From Nepenthes gracilis (Eukaryota; Streptophyta; Magnoliopsida; Caryophyllales; Nepenthaceae), in assembly GCA_033239525.1 (NCBI GenBank), contig BSYO01000033.1, positions 12,744,901-12,808,900 on the forward strand: a DNA stretch of 64,000 nucleotides, written 5' to 3'. The notes under the pieces are model-generated. The model was not told where the DNA came from. It made no database searches and was given only the letters and a program-made list of their open reading frames with translations. Position numbers and translations under genes: made by a program. Below, one piece after another: positions 22,281-33,600 of the stretch (position 1 is the first letter of the stretch; each line of letters opens with the position of its first letter).

Positions 22281-23307
22281 TATTACGTCTCGGATTTCGG
22301 TTGTTATACGAATTAGGGAGCCTTCTAATTTTTCGCTGTGGATCGATCTAGATCAGGTCCAATCTCCGTCACTGATAACCTGAAATCTCCACAACACAAA
22401 TCATAAATAAAAAGTCAGAGGTCAATGAGGGGATATCCCATGTTGACATTCTAATACTCAAATCAGTAATCTTCTACAATAAACGGAAGAATGCACGTTT
22501 AAAGATAAACATGACGGGAGTGCAAGGATGTAGTGATGATGGGAGTGTGAGAGAGATGTACTGAGAGCGTTGAGCTCTATGAATGCACCCAACAGAGGGG
22601 CGGCTTAGAGGTGTGCCCAACAGAGGGGCATCTTAGAGGCGCGCCCGCGGATGGCGGTTTAGAGGTGCGCCCGCGGATGGTGGCTTAGAGGTGCGCCCGA
22701 TAGTGGGGCGGCTTAGAGGAAAAGGGCTAAGCTGCCTTGGTGGGTCAACATCCCGATTACCTGACCTGAGTGGACAGTTGACTATTGGACAGCAAGTTTT
22801 TGGCTCCGGGGCAGAGGGCTCTGGCTCCGGGATAGACGACTCTTGGCTCGGGACAGACAGCTCCTGAGAAGGAGGGCTCTTGTCTCCGGGACAGAGGGCC
22901 TCCGGAAGTAATGAGGGCTCAGAGCCTCTCGACGGCGGAAAGCCACTGGCCTTCGAATTGGAGGAGGGCTAAGAGCCTCCTGGTGACAGAAAGCCACTGG
23001 CATTGAGAGCCTCATAGCGGGAAGAGAGCTGGTGACCTCCTTATCGTCGTCTTACTCTTGTTGGAGATTGGCTAGTAATGGCTACGCCCTTCTCCTTACC
23101 ATCCAGAGCTCTATAAAGCCTTTTGAACTTCTTCGAGTTTTTCTAACTTGTTTTTCAAAACTTGAGAATGTTTACTTTTATAGTGAGATTTGCAGATACA
23201 TTGTTACTCCGAAAGTAATGTCAGACTTTTACTTTGAAAAAATTATATTAGATTGTGGGTTTGCTACGAGGCATGGCCCATTGGGCCTATGATTACTAGA
23301 CCCATCA
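22281..23307 (-). repeat. 5' LTR of LARD element 3
   Basis: Begins TATTACGTCTC, with the terminal TG mutated to TA, and ends ACCCATCA. The GC-rich minisatellite (22570-22720) is shorter than in the partner LTR. Confidence 0.82.
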
Positions 23308-23312
23308 ATAAA

Positions 23313-24030
23313 GATATTAAATTTATGTGAAATAATTTCAAGGAAAAAAAACATACTGTTAAAAGATAAAAATTTTACCATTTTTAAAATTAGGGTTGGT
23401 GACAGATATAATTTAGTTTTTAAAATCCTACCAACACTAAGTACAAAATGTCGTATGTATAACAAAATTGATTGGTCCAAATTTTATGTGCATATTATGG
23501 TGTCACTAAATCTTATACGTATTGTGTTTACAGGTTTTCGGTTAAAATATTGTGTTTGTGGCTTGATACGGGATGCATATCGCCCTACCAATAACATTAT
23601 TAGTAGCATGCGGTTCTAGGTCTTTTGCCCGATTCCTCGACTATCACTATTAATCTTCATTCTATATTTACATAATTCTATTATGAACTGTTCCAAATGA
23701 GTTTATAAACGAGTTCATTATATAAAATAAATTCGAGTAAAACTCGGCAATACATTCTAGAACCATGATTATGGCAAAATATTCAAACTTAATGGAGAAT
23801 AAAATTCAAATTAAACTACAATTGAATACCAAAAATATTGATCTTCTCTCTTTTTTCTATTCCTTGGGAGCCCATTATGATTTTGCCCTCTAAGTTTAAT
23901 TTAACAATTGCAAATGATTTTTTTACCTAACGCTAGCATTCAAATGCGAAAGCCAAATTTTACCTATGTATACATTCTGATATTAGCACACAAGCATCGC
24001 CTCAAATGCCATTTTTCTGTGTTACTGTAA
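23313..24030. other. AT-rich intergenic DNA
   Basis: No gene or element ends recognised. Confidence 0.55.
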
Positions 24031-26209
24031 TCATTCGCCTGAATAGATTCTTCAATAGAAGCATAATGAACTTCTAAATAACTCATTTATTAGGTAAAAA
24101 AATCATAAAAAAGTAACGAAAAATTTAATAAAAATCTCCAAATAATAAAGGAGAACCCAATCTTAAAAGACCGATATGATATAAGGGAGAGCCTCTCAAA
24201 CTTACAAGCCAATCCTTATGGAGCTGACTTTCCAATATGAGAGTCACAACAACCAATATATTAGTTCTTTAAGGAGTAAATTATATCGAGTCATGTAAGG
24301 CATTACCTGACCTCCCGCAATGGCCCTTAAGTAAATCATACAAATATATTAATAATTAAATTATATCTTTTAATTAATTCTACTAACTTCTTGCTTATTA
24401 TCCATCTATTTTAGAATAATCTTTTCGAATTTGTTGTTTGGGGTTACGACTCTTATTTGCTTGCTTGATAAATTTATTCTTTCGTAGTTATTATTCAGAT
24501 ATCTTTCTAATATTAGCTAATTTTTAAAATATTTTTAATTAAAATCTATGACAAAATTATTTTAAATTTACTATGTTAAAGATAATAAAACTTCTAAATT
24601 ATTAAACCACTGTCACTGTGAAGAATCTTTGCCTCTGCCCATGTTTATATAGACCTTGATTTTAGACCTTTTATAATATACTTACTAAATTAATAGATTA
24701 ATATTTTTTTGATATATTCTCGGATCCAAATTACTATAGGAATTAGGGAGCCAATAACAAATTTGCCTGGTTCAATCAATTTAAAGTGAGTCCAATCTCC
24801 GTATACTTCGAATCTAGATCCTATATAACACAATAAACAAATAGTTAAAAAAATAGCGAGACTCACTTTTCGATTTATCATCTAACGCTCAAATCGGTTA
24901 TCTTTCTTTATTGAAATAGAAAAGTAGGATATAAAATGAGAGTGATTATATTTATGTAAAAAGTTTTTAGAGATATGTACTCGATAGAAAGCGTCTTAAG
25001 AAGAGAAAAAAATGCGCTTAAAATAAAGCATCTTAGAATCGTTATTAATTTTTTCTTTTTTTTTATTGTTCATCTATCCTCCCGTCCTGTTGGGAATGAG
25101 AAATATATACATAATTGAGAGGTAGCTGACCTCTCTTGTCAGCCTCTTTTGAAACCGCTCAAATGAATAAGAGTATATCGTTCGATTGACGATTCTTTAT
25201 TGACAATCAAGTACATTGAGCTGTTTAAATCGAAAAAAAAATTATTTGTTACGATCGATTAAAAGAGATATCCACACAAGAAGTGGGCTGTCCGAAAAGA
25301 GTCAACAAACTCATTTCTGAGCCATCTGGGATATTATTCAATTCTGAGCCGATTGTTTGATGAACCTTCCTCTTGGACCTAAGATACCGATACCCATCAC
25401 TTTTAATTTAGACTATTAACATAAAAAATATAGAATTCATTATTTATCTCCATTTTTATATTTCTGATAGCATATATTTATATAAGTACATATGTTAATA
25501 TCAATTAGAAGATAAAGAAATTGATTTTTTACCATCTAACAAGCTGGTCATCTAATTTTGTTCATAAAAAGATGCATGAATTTGGAATCACACAAACACG
25601 TTTAAATAACATTACGTCTCATTCATTTATCAATATTTATATATCTATATAAAATAATAAATAAATAAATATTATATAATTTAAAATATCAATTACAAAG
25701 GTGTCCAAGGGATTTGGCGTATACCTGAAGTCCTTTCATTTCTATCGCTAGGCACGGTGGGATTAATAACGGGTACATGCTCCTAATTACAAATTAGTCA
25801 TGATCATAGTGTTTGTCAAAGTATAAAAATATTATAAATTAATATAATTATAAATTTTTTATAAATATATATTTTTTTAATTTTAAATAAATAATAAGTT
25901 TTGAAAAATATGTTAGTATATTATATTTTTATATAATTATAATCTTTTATGTAAATATTCTTAATCAAAATATAGTTACAAAAATCTAATCCTAAATACT
26001 ATAATTTTTAAAATATTATACATCCGTTTAAATATTTTTTACACAAATATAATTTTTTAAATAAGCATATTAAAAATAAAATAATATCTACAAATCGATT
26101 TGATACGATTAATCGATGAACACAGTTAAAACTTTCGGCCTCCATGACCGGCCCATGCCTGCCCGTACCAGGTGACCGACCCATGTCTAGCCCGAACTGG
26201 GTGGCCCGT
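24031..26209. repeat. Tandem duplication, copy 1 (about 2.2 kb)
   Basis: Begins near cattcgcctgaatag and ends at gggtggcccgttca. It is matched throughout by 26210-29699 once the retrocopy (27661-29018) and one TSD copy are removed. It contains a solo LTR (24710-25399) and an unoccupied version of the retrocopy target (about 25486-25505). Confidence 0.85.
24710..25399 (-). mobile_element. Solo LTR (duplication copy 1)
   Basis: TGATATATTCTC to TACCCATCA. The right flank is CTTTT and the left is TTTTT, one mismatch from a perfect TSD. Termini resemble those of the Tat-like LTRs. A small ORF in it (24690-24881) recurs mutated in copy 2, so it is not a gene. Confidence 0.78.
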
Positions 26210-26847
26210 TCATTCGCCTAAATAGATTTTTGAATAAAAATATAATAAACTTTAAAAAGTTCATAAAAAAGTTGCAAAAAACTTAATAAAAATCTCCAAA
26301 TAATGAGGGAGAGCCTAATAAAAGGAAGAGTCCCTCAAACTTATAAATCAGTCCTTATGGAATTGACTCCCCAATATGAGACTCCCAACAACCTATACAT
26401 TAGTTCTCTAAGGAGTAAATTAGATCGAGTCATGTAAGGCATTACCTGACCTCCAGCAATGGCCCTTAAGTAAATCAAACAAATATATTAATAATTAAAT
26501 TATATTTTTTAATTAATTCTACTAACTCTTGCTTATTATCCATCTATTTTAGAATAATTTTTTCGGATTTGTTGTTTGGGGTGCCGACTCTTATTTGCTT
26601 ACTTGATAAATTTATTCATCCGTAGTTATTATTCAGATATCTTTCTAATATTAGCTAATTTTTTAAACATTTTTAATTAAAATCTATGACAAAATTATTT
26701 TAAATTTACTATGTTGAAGATAATAAAACTTCTAAATTATTAACCTACTGTCATTGTGAAGAATCTTTGCCTCTGCCCATGTTTATATAGACCTTGATTT
26801 TAGACCTCTTATAATATACTTCCTAAATTAATAGATTAATATCTTTT

Positions 26848-27557
26848 TGATACATCCTTGGATCCGAATTACTATACGAATTAGGGAGCCAATAACCGAT
26901 TTACCTGGTTCGATCAATTTGAAGTGAGTCCGATTTTCGTATACTTCAAATCTAGATCTTGTACAACACAATAAACAAATGGTTAAAGAATTAGTGAGAC
27001 TCACTTTTCGATTTATCATCCAATACTCAAATCAGTTATCTTTCTTTATTGAAATGAAAAATGAGGATATAAAATGAGAGTGATTATATTTATGGGAAAA
27101 GTTTTTAGAGATATGCACTTGATAGAAAACGTCTTAAGAAGAGAGAGAAATGTGCTTAAAGTAAAGCGTCTTAGAATTGTTGTTAATTTTTTCTTTTTTT
27201 TTTTTATTATTCGTCTATCCTCCCGTCCTGTTAGAAATGAGGAATATATACATAATTGAGCGGTAGCTAACCTCTCTTGTCAACCGCTTTTGAAAGCGCT
27301 CAAATGAACAAGAGTATATCGTTCAACTGACGATTTCTGACTGACAATCAAGTGCATTGAGTTGTTTAGATAAGAGAAAAAAATTATTCGTTCCGATTGA
27401 TTAAAAGAGATGTCCGCACAAGAAGTGGGCTGTCCAGATAGAGTCAATAAACTTATTTATCCACTCTAGGTTATATGGGCTATCTGGGATATTATTCAAT
27501 TCTAAGCCGATTGTTTGATGGACCTTCCTCTCGGACCTAAGATACCGATACCCATCA
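26848..27557 (-). mobile_element. Solo LTR (duplication copy 2), TSD CTTTT
   Basis: TGATACATCC to TACCCATCA, flanked by CTTTT at 26843-26847 and 27558-27562. It is the same insertion as 24710-25399, carried along by the duplication. Confidence 0.85.
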
Positions 27558-27660
27558 CTTTTAATTTAGACTATTTACATAAAAATTATAGAATTCATTA
27601 TTTATCTCTATTTTTATATTTCTGATAGTATATATTTATATAAGTACATATGTTAATATC

Positions 27661-29018
27661 GCTGCTGCTTCTTTGGGATTGGTTGCTGCCGCAAATGAGA
27701 TTTTTTTTGCCCTCCTGGATCCTGGAGATGCTGTTGTGCAGCAGACTACTACCAAGGAGAGGAAGGCCAACCGAAGTCTTGGAATTGCTGATGATCTGAC
27801 GGATCTTTCATCTTCCCATAAGATGAATTTGGCTGAGAGGGAGGATACAGGAAGCTACCCAGATCTCTTTGACAATTCATCTAGTAGATATGGGATGTTT
27901 TCTGAACTACACCAACCTCCATCAGGTGAAGCCCGGATTCCAAAGCCAAATATGGTTAGCAGTGATGCTCAAAATTGTAAGTATCAGCATATGCATGATC
28001 TTCGATTAGCTCAATATACTGCCAAGGCCCCTAAGGGCACTGCCCAGTCTAATAAGGCTTCCTTTAATGGTTCCCACTGTTGCCTTATGCCTACTTGCAA
28101 CGTCCAACGGTTGCGTTGCAGCATCCTCTCACCGATGGAGACATCTATCTCAGCTGGGAGGTTTCCATCTCATGAAATATCAACTGCTGGTGTCCAAGGT
28201 GATGTGGATGCTGATGGTATGCACCCAAGGGATGAGCATGTGCTGCTCTCCATGGTTATCCCAGTTTCAGTGCTTTCCTCTGAAAAGCAAGAACCTGAAT
28301 GTTTGCACCCAATGCAGCTGTGCAGATTAAAGGAAAATGGAGAGTGGCTCCCTGCTGCTGGCTACAATACAGCCTCATATGCAGATATAACAAAACACGG
28401 GATTGATGTTGATGGGGCAGACAAGCCTGGCAAAGGTGCAGCCCTCATTTCCCTACATCCCATTACAACTAAGGATCGATTGGTGCTCTAAAGCAGATCC
28501 TCTTGTCATGATGAGGTGGTATGCTCTACGGCAATAGGCTCTTCTCCCGTTGGTGTCCTAGCTGACCAACCTAGAGGTGAACCAAAGCCATGCACCAGTA
28601 TTGGCATACTGCGAAAGAACATTGCAGAAATGTGAAAGCAATTTGATGCTCCGTGAGTTCGTTTGGATATTCCCCCGCCCTTCCCCATTGATGGCTTGTC
28701 ACCTTCCAATGACGGAGGGAGCTCCAACTCTAGCCTCCAAAAATCTAAAAGGCGAAAGAAGAAATGCTCTCCCATTCCGCATATTTAGCAATGCTGCTTT
28801 ATTTTACAATTTCTGAATAGTGCTAAGTCGTGTTCATGACTTGTGAAATGTATATATCTATGTTATCGTGACATGTTCATGTGATTTGGGGTATATTCCA
28901 ATGTCTTTATTCTAATTTTAAGTCAAAAAAACACTTAAAATTAGTACAAAATTTTATATCTTTCTTTTAATTTAATGCATTTTACTTATTTACCAAAAAA
29001 AAAAAAAAAAAAAAAAAA
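27661..29018 (+). pseudogene. Processed retrocopy of an unidentified mRNA, 5'-truncated
   Basis: A 24-nt poly(A) tail (28995-29018) ends the insert, and tacatatgttaatatc is duplicated on both sides (27645-27660 and 29019-29034). This is the signature of LINE-mediated retroposition. The insert has no introns and is less AT-rich than its surroundings. The open frame runs from the 5' edge to a stop at 28489-28491 (the first ATG, 27673, is internal to the source frame). It encodes a polar Ser/Glu/Lys-rich protein with no domain I recognise. A second protein-like stretch in another frame (about 28560-28770, ending with a KSKRRKKK cluster) suggests a frameshift before the original stop. About 200 nt of 3' UTR follow. 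I do not know the source gene. Confidence 0.88.
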
Positions 29019-29034
29019 TACATATGTTAATATC
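29019..29034. repeat. 16-bp target site duplication of the retrocopy
   Basis: tacatatgttaatatc, identical to 27645-27660. Copy 1 of the duplication has the same word once, uninterrupted. Confidence 0.9.
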
Positions 29035-29699
29035 CATTAGAAGATAAAGAAATTGATTTTTTACCATCCAACAAGTTCGTCTTCTAATTTTGTTCATAAA
29101 TAGATGCATGAATTTGGAATCATAAAAACACGTTACGTCTCATATATTTATGGATCTATATAAAATAAATAAATAAATATTATATAATTTAAAATATCAA
29201 TTACAAAGGTGTCCCAGTGATTTGGCGTACACCTGGAGTCTTTTCATTTCTGTCCCCAAGCGCGGTAGGATTAATGACGGGTACATGCACCTAATTACAA
29301 ATTAGTCATGACCATGGTGTTTGTCAAAGTATAAAACTATTATAAATTAATATAATTATAAAAATTTTTATAAATATATTTTTTTAATTTTATATAAATA
29401 ATGTCTTCAAAAATATGTTAGTATATTATATTTTTAAATAATTATAATCCTTTATGCAAATATTCTTAATTAAAATATAGTTACAAAAATCTAATCCTAA
29501 ATACTACAATTTTTAAAATATTATATATACTCTCAAATATTTTTTACAGAAATATAATTTTTTAAATAAACATATTAAGAATAAATTCGATACGATTTAT
29601 CAACGAACACAGTTAAAACTTTTAGCCTATACAACTGGCCCATGCCTGCCCGTACAAGGTGACCGACCCGTGCTAGCCCGAACTGGGTGGCCCGTTCAC

Positions 29700-30662
29700 G
29701 ATTAATTCATGCTTAAGTTTAACAATTTTGATATGAATAATACAACGTTAAATATATAAATAATATTTAAATTTTACTAATTTCCAGTCTGTGTCATAAT
29801 AGTCTCACGTAATAAAAAGTCATTTCTCTTAAATTATTAAAATCAATAAAAAAAAAACAAAAATTCAAGATGGGCAGCTCTAAAGTCGTTAGGCTTTGTG
29901 CTGGCTGCTTGTTTCCCTTAATAATCCCCACTCAAATCACCAATTTGAGTAATAATTTTTTTTTTTTACATAATATAAGAGAAAATCACATATAATAGAT
30001 CAAAAACCTTCGCTAAACCCTCCATACAGCAAGAGTTATATGTACCGAATTAGTATTTAATCTAAAGTTGGGTAAATTTCAAGAGCATTGTAAATCAAAA
30101 CCCAACCATGAAGTTTCGAGTCTATCCGAATTCAAACTCAAACCCTATAAAATTGGATAAAATCCGATCAATTTTCTTGTATTTTTAACTTTTTAATAGA
30201 TTTTTTTTTATTTAAATTTTTCAATAACGGAACAAGTCATTGGAATTCAAAATAGCAGTGAGGCACACAGAGGAAATCCCATTGAAGCTGAAGCTTTCAG
30301 CCTTGCAGGCACCAAATTTAACCTAAGTATTATTATTATTATTATTATTATTACTATTATAATTATTATTACTATTATAATTATTGTAGCTGAAGCGTAC
30401 CTTAGTTAATGGAAGACAGCAAGATTTTATATGATATTGTATACAAAAGAAAAAAAAATCTGGAATAACGTATTGAGGATCAGCTCATTGCAGCATAAGC
30501 GGACGAAGGCTAGCCAAACAAAGCACTCATGCACAAAGCTTGCTAATAATGAGAAGGGCCTAACTCTACAATCTAATAATAGGGCAATGGAATGAACGAG
30601 AAATGAAAGAATACTTCAAACCAAAAATTTAACCAAAATAATACCTGAAAGACGATCGCAAA
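29700..30662. other. Downstream region of the PUB gene with microsatellite
   Basis: AT-rich. A (TTA)n tract with TTACTATTATAA interruptions lies at about 30328-30388. Probably includes the 3' UTR of the minus-strand gene just left of 30663; no poly(A) signal was assigned. Confidence 0.5.
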
Positions 30663-33600
30663 TTACTTCACTGACTTCTTGGCCGTGGCCCCTTCGCGTT
30701 GGCTGCGGAAATGGCTAAGAAGCTGCTGTGCCTGCAAAACCACAACATTTTCCCTTGGTTATATCACTCATTGGCTGTTCTGAGAAGTTTAGCAGAGTAT
30801 CCTACGGCAATATCCATCTATCAATTCATTCTATCTATTTTTATATTGTATAGATAGATGAATAAAATATCACTTCATCAATAAAAAGCAGGGAGGAGAT
30901 TGGAGTCGGGTCATTAGCTTGCACTAGGGTTTTGTTATGGCCGTCTCAGATATTAGTTTCCCTTATCTCCCAATGGTTGAGACTTGTTCTTACAATACTG
31001 GAAGTTTAAGATTAAAATAACTTACTATAATATTGTCTCAATCAACATCTCCCGTCACTTTTAAAATGATATCAACCATTGAGAATAAGAGAGTATGATG
31101 TCCAGAGGACGATAATAGAACCATTTGCGCAGATCCCACTTCAGTTGAGATGTTTAAAATATTATCCTCCAAGCATTACACTCTCTTATTCTTCTAATAG
31201 TTGAGTTCATTCCTTAAAATATCAACGGCTAAGATTAAAATAACACAAAAATATTACACCAATCTCCATTCTTCATCGCTCTTAAGACGATCCCAACCAT
31301 TAGAAAGATAATGGAACCTGATACTTGAAAGAACCATAACAAAGCCCCTTTCATGGAACACACAATGATCAATGAACAAATGTGATGACTTCAATAAAAA
31401 TTTCAATTCAATTATCAATATGTTTGTATCTAATTCCTTTTCTATTTGTAGAAAAAAAATCAGTCGGCAGATCCACTGCTGGATCATACGATACTAATAA
31501 TATCGTTGCTCCAAGGCTCCCCTTCACAATATCGTGATGGCAATTTGAAAAAACTTCATGTGAAATGCCAAAACAGAAGCCCAAAAAAGGGATAGAAGTT
31601 GCGTACCTTTTCCTTAGCTCTTGGGGTGCCAGTTTGAGACAGAGCAACAAGAGGGGGAACGGCACCTTCTTGAAGAACCATGCCGCAAAACTTGCTACTA
31701 TGAAGACACATTTGCAACAATATAGAAGCTGCATTTTCCTTTCCCCTCTGCGATCCTGATTCAACAACCTCGACGATCGATGGGATCCCACCTTCTCGAG
31801 CAATAGCCAAGCGCCCCTCGGAAATCGTACACAGGTTTGCAAGAAGAGCAGCAGCCTTGTCAACCATTCCCGGAGCATCCAACAACTCAACTAGATGCTT
31901 CACGGCTCCCGCTTGAACTATCCGAGCTTTATTTTCATGGCAGATTGATAGGTTAAACAAGGCAGTAGCTGCATCTTTCTTCCCTCGGACAGTCCCGGAG
32001 GCCAGAAGATCGACCAACAGTTTCACCGCGCCTGAGCGGCCAATTTTTACCTTGTTTTCCTCGAGAACCGAGAGGCTGAAGAGAGCTGCTGCAGAGTTCT
32101 CTCGGGCTGCGTTGTTGCCGGTCTTGAGGACATGTATAAGCGGATCAATAGCTCCCGCTTCTGCAATCGCGACCTTGTTTTCTTCATTGATTGACAGGTT
32201 GAGAAGGGCAGTGACAGCATGCTCTTGGGTTGCATTCACTTCTGAATGTAGCAATGAAATTAGCGGATGGATTGCCCCACACTTTCCAATAAGGGCACGA
32301 TTCTTGTCATTGTTCTTTGTTAGAAGGCGAATTTCTGCAGCAGCCACGGCTTGTGCTTCGTTTGATTGGCTGCTTAGATCTTTCACCAACTTCTCCGATT
32401 GGGAATATGTCGTCGTTGGCTCATTTTTTCGATCCACAAGCCTCTCAGTGCCGGTTTTTGAGCTCTGAGATCCCCTTCTTGATAAATGAGTGAAACACTC
32501 AGGCATGATTTCAGAAGTTGCTGTGGGAACATAGTCGCTGCTAGAAATAACACTCGAGACGGACTGATTCCTGCTGTGAGTATATGAGTGCTTGTGATGA
32601 GATTCAGACTTTTCAGTCTCCCTGCTCCGATATGCATTCGAGTCTTCCTCATCAAATCCAGAAAGCTTGTCACAACCCTTTTCCCTACAGCAACCATTGC
32701 CCGCATCAACGGAGGATCTTGACGTGGAATTGCTGCTGTTCTGAGAACAACCGAAGCTGTCAGTCCTAATAACGTCTTGAGTCAACAGTTGATTTGATAG
32801 AGATGGGAGAGGGAGGAGGGCATAAGAGCCGCCAGAGGTGGCTGAAAGTTTAAGGTTATTTTCCTCGCACCAGTTTGATATCAAAGATTTGATAGTGTAA
32901 TTCGGTATGAGATTTGTGTGGGAAAGATTTTGACGGGTTTGCGGGCAAATGTTTGACCCAATATCGAGCCACTTCTGGATGGAACTCCTCTCAAATGTTT
33001 GACCAGAGGCCACAATCACTGGATCCAACATGAGATCCAGTGACAAAGGACATCGGAAGTACGAGGGAATGGGAATGGTGTTTGTAGTGTCAAAATATCC
33101 ATGTTTGAGCATATGATCACGGATAATGGAGAGAAGATTGATCATTTGGTTTATCTGTTCAATTTCGTTAGGTTTCTCAGCGTGGGCCTTCATCCTTTCC
33201 CTTTCGACAGCAATACATTCTCTCAGCAATTCTGGACTTGACGTTATGCCAAGCAACTTGATAATTTCATCTACATGCTCAGTGCTGGGAATAGCTTGGT
33301 CGTTTTTATTACCAAAGGCCTGCTCGATGAGTTTTGGCATGCACTCGGGCTTCCAGCATTGAAGCTCTTTCATGCAGTTCTGCAAAATTTCACCGAACTT
33401 TTGTCACTTTTAGCCTAAGAAGCATAGACACCGATATGAGACACGGACATGACACTAACACACTATTTTTCTAAAAATGAGGACACAACACACCGTGACA
33501 CTTTGACTAAAATCATAATTTACTATTTTTTAATTAATGAATAATACTATTTCATACTAAATTAACAACAAATATGTGTATTTCTTATTTCTCCACCCCA

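Larger units (their letters stand above)
17855..23307 (-). mobile_element. Complete LARD element 3 (Tat-like, non-coding), TSD ATAAA
   Basis: LTRs 17855-18981 and 22281-23307, flanked by ATAAA at 17850-17854 and 23308-23312. The minus-strand PBS beside the right LTR (about 22255-22280) reads TTAGCGCCATCTGTG, and a PPT-like edge lies by the left LTR, so the element is on the minus strand. The inside holds 66-bp repeats (19180-19850), a block shared with 13160-13870 and 54030-54590 (19850-20450), inverted 3' noncoding repeats (20600-20800), a conserved block (20960-21300), 35-bp repeats (21320-21600) and a leader (21600-22280). No coding domain is visible. Confidence 0.9.
26210..29699. repeat. 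Tandem duplication, copy 2, with retrocopy inserted
   Basis: Head-to-tail with copy 1; the junction is gggtggcccgttcattcgcc near 26195-26217. The copy is interrupted at 27661-29034 by the retrocopy and the second TSD, and resumes with attagaagataaagaaattg. Confidence 0.85.

Noticed and set aside
24690..27259. Small ORFs repeated in both duplication copies
   Set aside because: They lie in the duplicated solo LTR, and differ by substitutions that show no constraint.
32052..32468. Plus-strand ORFs opposite the PUB exon
   Set aside because: Shadow frames of the minus-strand coding exon.
31556..33385. Single 609-codon ORF as a complete gene
   Set aside because: The apparent start is TTG inside a splice acceptor and the C-terminal end reads into intron 4; the true protein needs exons at 43.3-43.6, 34.0-34.1 and 30.7 kb.
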